From contig NZ_JAGFNZ010000001.1 of assembly GCF_019448085.1 (NCBI RefSeq), forward strand, positions 496,001 to 560,000: 64,000 nt of DNA. The letters run 5' to 3'. Positions 50,637-58,695 of the stretch are shown here, piece by piece. The notes beneath the pieces were generated by a model that saw only the letters and a list, made by a program, of their open reading frames with translations, was not told the origin of the DNA and ran no database searches. Origin of the DNA: Caproiciproducens faecalis (GTDB lineage: Bacteria > Bacillota > Clostridia > Oscillospirales > Acutalibacteraceae). Position 1 is the stretch's first letter. Each line of letters begins with the position of its first letter. The position numbers and the translations under genes are program-made.

Positions 50637-51575
50637 CTATTTCTGCGCGACGGCGGGCGCGGGGACATCCCTTAAAATATCCCTGAGCAGGCCGGCTGCG
50701 GTCACGTTGCCTATTTTCGCCTGGGGCTTTAAAATAATCCGGTGCTCCACCACATCGGCGAAGACGGACTGCACATCCTTGGGGACCACATAGTCCCTGC
50801 CGGACAGGTAGGCGCTTGCCTGTGCCATCTTTACAAGAGCAATGGAGCCGCGCGGACTCGCGCCCAGCCGGATCAGGCTGTTTTCGCGCGTAGCGCTTAC
50901 CAATCGGGCAATGTATCCGTATAAATCGTTTGAAAGATAAACGGTATCCGTCTCGTTCTGCATGGCGAGGATTTCCCGCGCGTCGGCAGCCTTTTGCACC
51001 GATTCCAGCGGGTCGTCCCCCTGTTTGCGCTTCAGAATCTCAATTTCGTCCGACAGCTCCGGGTAACCCATGGTCAGGCGTACCATAAAGCGGTCGAGCT
51101 GGGAATCCGGCAGCATCTGCGTGCCTACGGAACCGATGGGGTTCTGAGTGGCGATTACAATATAGGGCTTCGGCGTGGGGTGGGTGGTTCCATCCACCGT
51201 AATGCTGCCCTCTTCCATTACCTCCAGAAGAGCGGACTGCGTTTTGCTGGAGGTACGGTTGATTTCGTCAGCCAGAAACAGATTGCACAGGGCCGCACCG
51301 GGCTTGTACTCCAGTGAGCCGGTCGCCTTGTTGTAGATGGAAAATCCCGTTACGTCGGTCGGCATTACGTCCGGCGTAAACTGAACCCGTTTATAATCCA
51401 GTGACATTGCCTTGGAAAAGGCGAGAGCCAGCGTGGTTTTTCCGACTCCAGGGATATCCTCCAGAAGGATGTGTCCCTGCGCCAGAATCACCATCAGCAC
51501 TTTCCGGATAATCACGTCTTTTCCAACGACTGCTTTTTTTACCTCGTTGATGATTCGCGCTGCCTTTTCCTGCAT
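50637..51575 (-). CDS. MoxR-family AAA+ ATPase
   Basis: 312 residues from ATG 51575 (GGTGG 8 bases upstream; an ATG four codons earlier touches it). Walker A P-G-V-G-K-T at 42-47, Walker B LFLADEINR, then RTSSKTQSALLEVMEEG, sensor ATQNPIG, and the lid domain with RLGASPRGSIALVKMAQASA. MoxR ATPases act as chaperones that mature partner complexes with VWA proteins. First gene of the minus-strand operon. Confidence 0.94.
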   Translation of the reverse strand: MQEKAARIINEVKKAVVGKDVIIRKVLMVILAQGHILLEDIPGVGKTTLALAFSKAMSLDYKRVQFTPDVMPTDVTGFSIYNKATGSLEYKPGAALCNLFLADEINRTSSKTQSALLEVMEEGSITVDGTTHPTPKPYIVIATQNPIGSVGTQMLPDSQLDRFMVRLTMGYPELSDEIEILKRKQGDDPLESVQKAADAREILAMQNETDTVYLSNDLYGYIARLVSATRENSLIRLGASPRGSIALVKMAQASAYLSGRDYVVPKDVQSVFADVVEHRIILKPQAKIGNVTAAGLLRDILRDVPAPAVAQK

Positions 51576-51734
51576 TTTCACATCCACCGCCCGTCTTTTT
51601 ATTCTGTATTATTATAGTCGAAATAAATCATTTATGCAAATATGGCTATTTTTTTGCTTTGAAATTTTCTCTTGAAAAATTGCCGCCATAGGTGCAATAT
51701 AAATATAGAAGTAGCAAAGAACGGAGGCTTCGTA

Positions 51735-52457
51735 ATGGAACAGAATATTGAAAAGCTGCAGAATATGATTAGCGACAGCACACGCATTGTGTTTTTCGGA
51801 GGGGCGGGCGTGTCCACTGAAAGCGGGATCCCGGATTTCCGCAGTGTGGACGGTTTGTATCATCAGCACTACCGTTATCCGCCGGAAACCATGCTGAGCC
51901 ACAGCTTTTATGAAACACATACGGAAGAATTCTACGATTTTTACCGGGCGAAGATGCTCTGCCTGACCGCGAAGCCGAACGCCGCGCACAAAAAGCTCTC
52001 TGAACTGGAGCAGGCGGGAAAACTGACCGCGGTGGTTACGCAGAATATTGACGGCCTGCATCAGATGGCGGGGGGCAAAACGGTCTATGAGCTGCACGGT
52101 TCCGTCCACCGCAATTACTGCCGGCGCTGCCACAAGCTATACGACGCGGAGTTCATATTGAACAGTACGGGAATCCCGACCTGTTCCTGCGGCGGCACCG
52201 TGAAACCGGATGTCGTTCTGTACGAAGAAGGTCTCAATCAGCGCACGCTTTACGGCGCGGTGGAGGCGATTGAGCGCGCGGACATGCTGATTATCGGCGG
52301 GACTTCCCTTGCGGTATATCCGGCCGCAAGCCTGATTGACTACTACAGCGGGGATCGTCTGGTTCTGATTAACCGCACCAGTACCCCGCAGGACCGCAAC
52401 GCCAACCTGCTGATTCAGGGAAGCATCGGCGAGGTGCTCAGTCAGATCAAAGTATGA
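51735..52457 (+). CDS. cobB: Sir2-family NAD-dependent protein deacylase
   Basis: 240 residues from ATG 51735 (ACGGAGGCTTCGTA). NAD site FFGGAGVSTESGIPDFRS (GGAGVS at 22-27), TQNIDGLHQMAG, catalytic His in ELHGSVH, and the zinc ribbon with C-x2-C (NYCRRCH) and C-x-C (TCSCGG). It removes acyl groups from lysines using NAD. Single gene, terminator right behind it. Confidence 0.95.
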   Translation: MEQNIEKLQNMISDSTRIVFFGGAGVSTESGIPDFRSVDGLYHQHYRYPPETMLSHSFYETHTEEFYDFYRAKMLCLTAKPNAAHKKLSELEQAGKLTAVVTQNIDGLHQMAGGKTVYELHGSVHRNYCRRCHKLYDAEFILNSTGIPTCSCGGTVKPDVVLYEEGLNQRTLYGAVEAIERADMLIIGGTSLAVYPAASLIDYYSGDRLVLINRTSTPQDRNANLLIQGSIGEVLSQIKV

Positions 52458-52496
52458 AAAAGAGGTGAGGACAGTGTCCTCACCTCTTTATTTTTT
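52458..52496. terminator. Bidirectional terminator
   Basis: AAAGAGGTGAGGA pairs perfectly with TCCTCACCTCTTT around CAGTG (13 bp), followed by ATTTTTT. It also overlaps the stop of the convergent DUF4358 gene. Confidence 0.93.
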
Positions 52497-52955
52497 CACC
52501 GCTGAATCGTAGATCTTATTCAGTTCCTCGTATTGGGGGGAAACAATCATGCTGACGTAATTTCCGTTCTGGTTGACGCCGCATTTTTTCAGCATGGCGT
52601 ATTCTTCCGGCAGATAGTCCTTCATTTCGGTTTCCTTCTGCTGGTAGCGGGCGTCCAGCTTTTCCTTGATACGCTTTGCCGCGTCAGCGTCTTTTCCTTC
52701 AAGAAAGATGATTTCGTCGCCCTTGATTCCAGTAGAATCAACATAAGCGGAGAACTGCTTGACATCGGCGGAATCAATTCCGTAATTCGGCATCAGATCC
52801 TCGGCGGATAAATCCATCATTTCCTGATTGGTGAGCTTGGCCTTCATTCCCTCCATCACCTTGGGCAGATCGGCCTGTTTTGTCCCGCCGCCGCCACACG
52901 CAGCCAGGGAACATAACATTGCCACCGTAAGCAGCAAAGATAAAAGCTTTTTCAT
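52488..52955 (-). CDS. DUF4358 lipoprotein
   Basis: 155 residues. Lipoprotein signal with the lipobox LAAC (Cys20) followed by a Gly run. The rest is one alpha/beta domain with EEYAMLKKCGVNQNGNYVSMIVSP near the end, the DUF4358 signature. The family often stands next to GDSL or MBOAT acyl-transfer genes, as here (12 bp after the GDSL gene), which hints at a role in modifying a surface polymer; no MBOAT gene is present. Confidence 0.85.
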   Translation of the reverse strand: MKKLLSLLLTVAMLCSLAACGGGGTKQADLPKVMEGMKAKLTNQEMMDLSAEDLMPNYGIDSADVKQFSAYVDSTGIKGDEIIFLEGKDADAAKRIKEKLDARYQQKETEMKDYLPEEYAMLKKCGVNQNGNYVSMIVSPQYEELNKIYDSAVKK

Positions 52956-52967
52956 TGGTATTCTCCC

Positions 52968-53822
52968 TTATTTCACAGTATGCGTCAAAATGTAATCAAT
53001 CCATACCTGACAGGCCTTGTCGGTAAAGTGGATTCCAAGATTGTCGGGGTCGCTGCAGTACTCGGGAATCAGGTTGCCCTCGCTGTTACGCATGACCGCC
53101 GCAACATCAATGTAGTAATATCCGTTCTTTTTGCACATTTCAGCTAATTTTGCGTCGTAAGCCGAAAGGTTCGGATTGTTCAGAGTTGTCATCTGCTGTT
53201 CCTTGATAATCGGGGTTGCGGACTGAACAAATATTTTCGCCTCAGGGGATTTCCCCTTGATTTTTCCGATCAGCTTGGACATGTTGTCCACAGAACCGTC
53301 TATGCCGTAAAGGGCCAGATCATTGGCACCCAGCATGATATAGACTTTTTTTGCGCCCATGGCCGCAACATTGTCCTCTAAAAGTGCCTTGTTTCCGTTG
53401 TAGGATGGGTGAATGGAAGAAGTGTTCAGGGGTTTCAGCGCGTTTCCGCTGCCCATGCTGCCCGCGGCCAGAAACTGTGCTTTGCCGAAAAAGCTCGGAT
53501 CGGATTTGCGTTTTGCAGTAACATAATTTTTCAGCTTTAAGGAAACGGAGTCACCAATGAACACCGCGTCGTCAAGGTAGCTTGCGTCCGCTTTGGCGCT
53601 TGCCTGAACCGCGACGGAATCCTCAGGCTGGGACGAGGTGACCGGCGCCTGTGAAGATGCCTCCTGTGAGCTAACCGCGGAAGAAACCTCGCTCTGTACC
53701 GCGGAGCTTGCCGGAGCCGAACTGGAAACGTTCGGCTGATTCTGCCCGCAGCCGGACAAAACCAGCAGCCCGGCAGCCAAAAGGGCGATTCCCGCTTTTC
53801 CATAGTCTTTATTATGATTCAT
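52968..53822 (-). CDS. SGNH/GDSL-type lipoprotein hydrolase
   Basis: 284 residues. Lipobox LSGC in the first 30 residues, then a Ser/Ala/Gln-rich stalk (about 30-75). The SGNH domain has block I FIGDSVS, block III LGANDLA, and block V D-x-x-G-I-H near 267. It probably adds or removes acyl groups on wall sugars outside the cell. Start after AAGGTGTAAAT. Operon with the DUF4358 gene. Confidence 0.88.
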   Translation of the reverse strand: MNHNKDYGKAGIALLAAGLLVLSGCGQNQPNVSSSAPASSAVQSEVSSAVSSQEASSQAPVTSSQPEDSVAVQASAKADASYLDDAVFIGDSVSLKLKNYVTAKRKSDPSFFGKAQFLAAGSMGSGNALKPLNTSSIHPSYNGNKALLEDNVAAMGAKKVYIMLGANDLALYGIDGSVDNMSKLIGKIKGKSPEAKIFVQSATPIIKEQQMTTLNNPNLSAYDAKLAEMCKKNGYYYIDVAAVMRNSEGNLIPEYCSDPDNLGIHFTDKACQVWIDYILTHTVK

Positions 53823-53945
53823 ATTTACACCTTCTAATCAACAAGTAAATTGATAAAAACAGTATATCATATGTACGCCTGTATCACAACAATTGTTACA
53901 AAATATGACAAGAAAGAAACAGTTTTCAAATCCTGCAAACAGAAA

Positions 53946-53973
53946 ATGAGCGGAACCTTACGGCACCGCTCAT
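53946..53973 (-). terminator. Terminator of the DUF1540 gene
   Basis: ATGAGCGG and CCGCTCAT form an 8-bp stem with a 12-base loop, followed on the minus strand by TTTTCTGTTT. It lies 28 bp past the DUF1540 stop. Confidence 0.65.
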
Positions 53974-54000
53974 TCCTTCTGTTATCTGACCGCGTCAAGC

Positions 54001-54321
54001 TTATTTATTCTCAAAGCTTGCACATTCTGTAGCCGATTGTGAGTGGGCACTGCTTCCGCAGTGCACGCTGATTTCGTTCGCGCCGCAGCGTTCATTGGAA
54101 TTGAACCGGCAGTTTTCCGCTTCACAGTAAATATCCAGGGAAGTGTTTGGAAGCGAGCAGCCTACGGAATTCTGCGCGCCTTCCGTCGCGTCAAGAAAAG
54201 ACGAACAGCAGGTTTGTTCACTGCTGCCGGCCTGACGGCCGCTGACCTGAATTTCCGGTCTGCAGCAGAAATTGTCCCTGTTGTTTGCACAGGTCATTAC
54301 GTCGCAATGTAAATTTGGCAT
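54001..54321 (-). CDS. DUF1540 cysteine-rich protein, two repeats
   Basis: 106 residues from ATG 54321 (GAGGTG, 6 bases). Two copies of the DUF1540 pattern: HCDVMTCANNRDNFCCRPEIQVSG at 5-28 and IYCEAENCRFNSNERCGANEISVHC near 66-92, each with a C-x4-C-x6-C core, followed by C-x-S-F or C-A-S-F ends. The cysteines probably bind metal. DUF1540 proteins are widespread in spore-forming Clostridia; function unknown. Confidence 0.9.
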   Translation of the reverse strand: MPNLHCDVMTCANNRDNFCCRPEIQVSGRQAGSSEQTCCSSFLDATEGAQNSVGCSLPNTSLDIYCEAENCRFNSNERCGANEISVHCGSSAHSQSATECASFENK

Positions 54322-54435
54322 AGTCGGCACCTCTTTCAAAAAATCACTTTCCCTATTCTGTGCCGACTTGGAATTTTTATACAGAACTGCCCGCAATGTT
54401 TTCTCTGAACCGATGGGACAAAAGGCGGCGTATGC

Positions 54436-55821
54436 TTAAATCATGGCGTTTTCCGATTCAATCCCGGAATGGACAACGCTTTTATTTTTCCACCGTCCCA
54501 TCTTATAGTAGGTGACGGTAATGACCGCGCCAAAGAACCAGCCGACCGCGTAGGACAGGTAGATATACTCTTTGCCCCAGTGCTGGGCAATCAAATAGGC
54601 GACCGGCACTCTGGCAAACCAGAGCGAAACAAAGGTAGAGACCATAGGAATCGTCATTTCACCCGCACCGCGCAGGACGGCGTTCAGGGTAAATAAAAGC
54701 GCCAGCAGGGCATAGAACGGAAGGACACCGTGCAGGTAGGCGACTCCGCCGCCGATGACCTCAGGATTCTGGTTGAACATGCGCATAAACAGGGCGCTCA
54801 GCGGGTAAATCGCCGCGCTGATGACAATACTGGAGCCTATGGAAAGGACTAGCCCCGAACGGGTGCCGGTTTTTACACGGTCAATCCGGGCCGCGCCCAC
54901 GTTCTGCCCCACATAGGTGGTTACTGCGGTGGAGAAGCTCTGGATGGGCATAAACGCGAAAGTGTCGATTTTGTTTGCACCGTTAAATCCCGCCATGAAG
55001 GCAGAGCCGTAAGAGTTCACCAAAGCCTGCATGACCATGATGCCAATAGAAAACAAAGCCTGCTGAATGCCCGAAGGAATTCCGAGCTTCATGGCCTTTT
55101 TAAACAGAGCGGGGTCAAATTTGAATTTGAACACTTGAATATGAATAAACGAAAAATTTTTGTTGATAAACCAGATTCCAAATATCCAGGAGCAGAACTG
55201 GGCAATGATGGTGGCAAATGCCACCCCGAATACTCCCCAGCCGAAAGCAACCGTAAAGAGCAGGTCAAGGATAATATTGATGATCGTTGCAATCAGCAAA
55301 AATAAAAGCGAGGTTCGGCTGTCCCCGAGCCCCTGCAGAATACCCGAATTAATGTTGAAGCCAAGATTGCCGATCATGCCCACGAATACGACGATCAAAT
55401 AAACCTTCGCCATGGCAAGGGTACCGTCGTCCGGTACCTTCATCAGCTGCAGGAGGGGACCCCCCAGCACAATGCCGATGATTGTCAGAGGAATCGTTCC
55501 AATCATCATCGCCGAGTAAATGGTATTGATGGTGTTTTCCACACTGTCAATATCTTTGGCACCGTAAAACTGAGAAATCATAATCGTGGCGCCGATTCCG
55601 AGTCCCATGAAAAGGGAACTCAGCATAAAAATAATCGGAAAGCCTGTGCCGACGGCGGCAAGTGCTTTTTCACCGACAAAATTACCTACCACGATACTGT
55701 CAACCATGTTGTAGAGCTGCTGAAAAACGTTGCCGATCAGCAGCGGAATGGAAAATGCAAAAATCAGCTTGTACGGATTCCCTGAAGTCATATCCGTAAC
55801 GCCGGCCAGAGATTTTTTCAC
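54436..55821 (-). CDS. MATE-family multidrug exporter
   Basis: 461 residues from GTG 55821, 8 bases after AAAGGAGA. Twelve membrane helices in two halves. MATE motifs: PLLIGNVFQQLYNMVDSIVVGNFVG, the second-half IGIMVMQALVNSYG and NGANKIDTFAFMPIQSFSTAVTTYVGQN. It extrudes cationic drugs or metabolites using Na+ or H+. Single gene, no regulator nearby. Confidence 0.94.
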   Translation of the reverse strand: MKKSLAGVTDMTSGNPYKLIFAFSIPLLIGNVFQQLYNMVDSIVVGNFVGEKALAAVGTGFPIIFMLSSLFMGLGIGATIMISQFYGAKDIDSVENTINTIYSAMMIGTIPLTIIGIVLGGPLLQLMKVPDDGTLAMAKVYLIVVFVGMIGNLGFNINSGILQGLGDSRTSLLFLLIATIINIILDLLFTVAFGWGVFGVAFATIIAQFCSWIFGIWFINKNFSFIHIQVFKFKFDPALFKKAMKLGIPSGIQQALFSIGIMVMQALVNSYGSAFMAGFNGANKIDTFAFMPIQSFSTAVTTYVGQNVGAARIDRVKTGTRSGLVLSIGSSIVISAAIYPLSALFMRMFNQNPEVIGGGVAYLHGVLPFYALLALLFTLNAVLRGAGEMTIPMVSTFVSLWFARVPVAYLIAQHWGKEYIYLSYAVGWFFGAVITVTYYKMGRWKNKSVVHSGIESENAMI

Positions 55822-55930
55822 GAACGATTCTCCTTTTTCATATCTTCTTATTATGAGCATATTCATTTATTTTACCATAATATCTGTGATATGAGAAGAG
55901 ATTCCCTTCCATAATAATCTTAAATCTCTT

Positions 55931-56767
55931 TTATTTTGCCTGACTTTCGGTTTTGCCCGCGGGATTTTTGACCACGGTTATTTCCACCCGGCGGTTTTTT
56001 GCTCTGCCTTCTTCAGTTAGGTTGGACGCAATGGGTGAAAAGTGGGCAAAGCCCTCTATGGAAAGCTTGTCCTCTTTCATCCCGTAACTGACAAAGCTGT
56101 TCATTACCGTAATGGCGCGCTCCGTGGACAGACGCCAGGAAACCTGGTCGCTCGCGATGGTATGTTCGCCCACGTCCGCGGTGTGCCCGCTGATGGTAAT
56201 ATAGTCAATTCGGTCATACACCTGCGACAGTGCTTTTTCAATTTCGTGAAGAACCGGTTCACTGGTGGGCAGCATTTTGGGGCTATCCGGAATAAACATC
56301 AGAGTATCTTTCAGGTGGATTTTTACATAGGTATCCGAATTGACAAGGCCCACCGAGTTTTCAAGGTTATTTTTCTTTACATAGCTTTGCAGAACACCGT
56401 AAATCTCATCCAGTGCGTCGGGATTGACTGCGGATCCGCCGTAGCCGTTTCCTGATCCCGTACCGTTTCCCGTTTCTGTACCGGTGCCTGTGCCGGTTCC
56501 CGTTCCTGTACCGGTGCCTGTGCCGGTTCCGGTGCCCGTACCAGTACCAGTACCCGCGTATGCCCCGGCGCTTGTGGTGGGGCTGTTTCCCAGTGCCGTG
56601 CCGAAGTTTTCGGCCATCTGCGCCACTTTTTTTGCATCAACGGTACTCATGGAATAGAGAATAATAAATAAAGCAAGCAGAAGAGTAATCATGTCGGAAT
56701 ACGTCAGAAGCCATCTCTCGCTGTTCTCTTCTTCTTCATGCTCTGTCGCCACATGTTTTTTAGCCAT
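55931..56767 (-). CDS. motB: Flagellar motor stator protein MotB
   Basis: 278 residues. Membrane helix at about 21-42 with the proton-path Asp25 in LLTYSDMITLLL, a plug segment (DAKKVAQMAENFG), an unusual Gly-Thr tract (about 72-107) and then the OmpA-like peptidoglycan-binding domain (ITISGHTADVG, ASDQVSWRLSTERAITVMNSFVSYG, NRRVEITV). It anchors the stator to the wall. 14 bp after motA. No other flagellar gene is in the window. Confidence 0.94.
   Translation of the reverse strand: MAKKHVATEHEEEENSERWLLTYSDMITLLLALFIILYSMSTVDAKKVAQMAENFGTALGNSPTTSAGAYAGTGTGTGTGTGTGTGTGTGTGTGTGTETGNGTGSGNGYGGSAVNPDALDEIYGVLQSYVKKNNLENSVGLVNSDTYVKIHLKDTLMFIPDSPKMLPTSEPVLHEIEKALSQVYDRIDYITISGHTADVGEHTIASDQVSWRLSTERAITVMNSFVSYGMKEDKLSIEGFAHFSPIASNLTEEGRAKNRRVEITVVKNPAGKTESQAK
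56471..56530. repeat. 30-bp tandem repeat coding for the MotB Gly-Thr linker
   Basis: Units 56471-56500 and 56501-56530 differ in one base. The surrounding 56450-56560 is a looser (6-bp) repeat coding for alternating Gly-Thr. Confidence 0.9.
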
Positions 56768-56781
56768 AATTTCCCCCAGAC

Positions 56782-57585
56782 TTATTTCTCAATTCCTTCT
56801 TTATACTTCTTCTCGCCGCGCGGGAAGACCTGATAATAGACGGAAAGCTTGTTTTCAATACTGCGCGAAGATTCTCCGCGTGCGATCATGCAGATTCCCT
56901 CTGTCATCATTTCCCTTAAAATCTGCTGACGTTTCAAAACGCCCTTCAGGCGGCTGGCAAAAGGCATATAAAGCAGGTTGGCAAAAACAACGCCGTACAG
57001 GGTGGCGATGAAGGCGACACCGATGGAGGCGGTAAGCGATTCGGCGTCGGTCATATTCGAAAGCACCTGAACCAGACCCATAACGGTACCGATAACGCCC
57101 ATAGTGGGGGAAAAACCGGCTGCGCTGGTAAACACGGATATTTCCATCTGCTTCTGTGCCGTATAGGCGCGAATATTTGACTCAAGGGCGTACTGAATTT
57201 CCTCGTCGGATTTCATGTCGAGCGCCAGTACCATACCGGCCTTCAAAACAAGGAACTCACTGCTGTTCAGCTCGGCATCGTTGATTAGCTCCTGTAGCTT
57301 CAGAATTCCTCCCTGCCGGCAGGCGTCGGCCATAAAGGTGATTTTCTGAATCACCTTGGTTGGGTCGCCAATGGATTTGTTTGAAAAAGTTCCAACAAGG
57401 GACTTGAGTGCCGACACAATATCGGAAAGTTTATAGGACAGTACGACAGCACCTATGGTGCCCCCGAAAACAATGACAATCGGGCTTAACAGAAAAAGAG
57501 AGCTTAAAACTCCGTGTTCCAGAGTGTAGCCCATAATCAGCGAACCAAAAGCAATGACGATTCCTAAAACGACCGAGATATCCAA
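56782..57585 (-). CDS. motA: Flagellar motor stator protein MotA
   Basis: 267 residues, TTG start 7 bases after GGAGG. Four membrane helices, the cytoplasmic loop with R-x-G-G-I-L-x-L (CRQGGILKLQELI), PTMGVIGTVMGLVQVL and GVAFIATLYGVVFANLLYMPFASRLK. Together with MotB it uses proton or sodium flow to drive the flagellum. Confidence 0.95.
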   Translation of the reverse strand: MDISVVLGIVIAFGSLIMGYTLEHGVLSSLFLLSPIVIVFGGTIGAVVLSYKLSDIVSALKSLVGTFSNKSIGDPTKVIQKITFMADACRQGGILKLQELINDAELNSSEFLVLKAGMVLALDMKSDEEIQYALESNIRAYTAQKQMEISVFTSAAGFSPTMGVIGTVMGLVQVLSNMTDAESLTASIGVAFIATLYGVVFANLLYMPFASRLKGVLKRQQILREMMTEGICMIARGESSRSIENKLSVYYQVFPRGEKKYKEGIEK

Positions 57586-57650
57586 ACAAATTCCTCCGAT
57601 ATTTTAAAATGTCTGCCGAATTTTATTTACTTATTTCTTATAACGCATCA

Positions 57651-57689
57651 TTCGACAGAAATCTATTTTTTACACTAATAATATCGACA
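57651..57689 (-). promoter_or_regulatory. Two Spo0A-box-like sites before motAB
   Basis: On the minus strand TGTCGAA (57651-57657) matches the Spo0A box TGNCGAA exactly, and TGTCGAT (57683-57689) differs at the last base; they are 32 bp (three turns) apart. Apart from these the 57586-57774 gap shows no clear structure. Confidence 0.35.
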
Positions 57690-57774
57690 GACCTAGTCAA
57701 ATATGTAGCTTAAAAATGGCGGAATTCCTTTTTCTTAATGTAATCTTTATATAATCTTTATGGAGGCTGTGATC

Positions 57775-57802
57775 TTGACTTTGCGGAAAAAACAGCTACA
57801 AT
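57775..57802 (+). promoter_or_regulatory. Sigma-A promoter of the MmcQ/YjbR gene
   Basis: TTGACT (57775-57780), 16 bp, TACAAT (57797-57802), about 65 bp before the start codon. Confidence 0.5.
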
Positions 57803-57866
57803 TTGAAGTAGCTTCAAACTGGGATAAGGTGTTTATCCGTTTGAGAAAGCAGGAGGAAAGTGCAGA

Positions 57867-58238
57867 ATGCTGACGAAACGCGGGCTGATCGAATTTTGCC
57901 TTACTTTTCCGGGTGCGTATGAGGATTATCCGTTTGATGAAGACTCCGGGGCGGCCGGGGCGTGGGCTGTCATGCGTCACCGGGTTAACAAAAAAGCTTT
58001 TGCCTTTATTTATGAACGCGGCGGGATTGTCAGCATCAATCTGAAGTGCGATCCTATGTACGCGGATCTGCTGCGCGGCACCTATTCCGCGGTGACTCCC
58101 GCCTACCATATGAACAAGGTTCACTGGAACACGGTAAAAATGGACGGTTCCGTTCCGGAAGAAGAAATTTATGCATGGATCGGCCAAAGCTATGATCTTA
58201 TCAGGCCCAAAAGACCCAAAAGAAAAAATAGTGCTTGA
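57867..58238 (+). CDS. MmcQ/YjbR-family protein
   Basis: 123 residues, start after AGGAGGAAAGTGCAGA. CyaY-like fold proteins of this family show F-P-G-A-x-E-D-Y-P-F (residues 14-23), KAFAFIYERGGIVSINLKCDP and MNKVHWNTVKMDG, all visible. DNA binding has been suggested for the family but the role is not established. The -35 box of the next promoter overlaps its stop codon. Confidence 0.9.
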   Translation: MLTKRGLIEFCLTFPGAYEDYPFDEDSGAAGAWAVMRHRVNKKAFAFIYERGGIVSINLKCDPMYADLLRGTYSAVTPAYHMNKVHWNTVKMDGSVPEEEIYAWIGQSYDLIRPKRPKRKNSA

Positions 58239-58263
58239 CAAGTTCCTGCGTTTTGCATATAAT
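58235..58263 (+). promoter_or_regulatory. Consensus sigma-A promoter of the trp transporter operon
   Basis: TTGACA (58235-58240), 17 bp, TATAAT (58258-58263), a perfect consensus. The first box overlaps the end of the previous gene. Confidence 0.9.
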
Positions 58264-58269
58264 AGCTGT

Positions 58270-58575
58270 CAAAGAGAATAAAGACCACAAACCGATGATT
58301 GAGAGTAGTAAGCAGGCATGTTGCTCGCGTAGAGAGCCGCAGATGGTGGGATTGCGGAGGAGTACGGCAGGCTGAATGGACTTATGAGGGCAAAATGAAA
58401 AGTGGAGCAGTCGGCTCTGCCCAGTAGCTTTTGACGGGAACTTCGCCCGTTACCAAGGAAGCATACATCATGGAATGTCGTGTATGGAGTGAGCGGGCGG
58501 TTTATACCGTCAATTTGGGTGGTACCACAGGAGTGAATGCTCTTGTCCCTGTTTTCAGGGGCAAGGGCTTTTTTT
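58270..58575 (+). ncRNA. T-box leader, tryptophan-specific
   Basis: Stem I has GAGAGTAGTAAGCAGG at its base, an apical hairpin CCGCA-GATGGTGGGAT-TGCGG (about 58338-58357), and on the descending side CTGAATGGAC, whose UGG at 58377-58379 is in the specifier position (Trp). The T-box core GGGTGGTACCACAGG is at 58517-58531, and a terminator stem GCTCTTGTCCCT/AGGGGCAAGGGC with a run of seven T residues ends at 58575. Uncharged tRNA-Trp would let transcription go on into trpXYZ. Confidence 0.9.
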
Positions 58576-58605
58576 ATTCCCAAAACGAGTTAAGGAGTGA
58601 CGGAA

Positions 58606-58695
58606 ATGGCAATGTACGGAAAGCGATGGCGAGGATGTATCAATCAACCATATCAAAAACGAAACAACTTAACTTTTAGGAGGAAACACCAATGA
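58606..58695 (+). CDS. Possible leader ORF coupled to trpX (29 aa)
   Basis: ATG at 58606 is 8 bases after AAGGAG. The frame has 29 sense codons, including one Trp codon (UGG, residue 8), is very basic (KRWR, QKR, FRRK) and its TGA overlaps the trpX ATG as ATGA. It lies between the T-box terminator and trpX. It may be a translational coupling or second Trp-sensing device, or chance. Confidence 0.45.
   Translation: MAMYGKRWRGCINQPYQKRNNLTFRRKHQ

Noticed and set aside
57775-57873. A 32-codon frame with TTG start after GGAGG whose TGA overlaps the YjbR-family start.
   Set aside because: Its start codon region coincides with a better-supported promoter (TTGACT-N16-TACAAT), so it would not be on the main mRNA. 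Kept only as a remote possibility.
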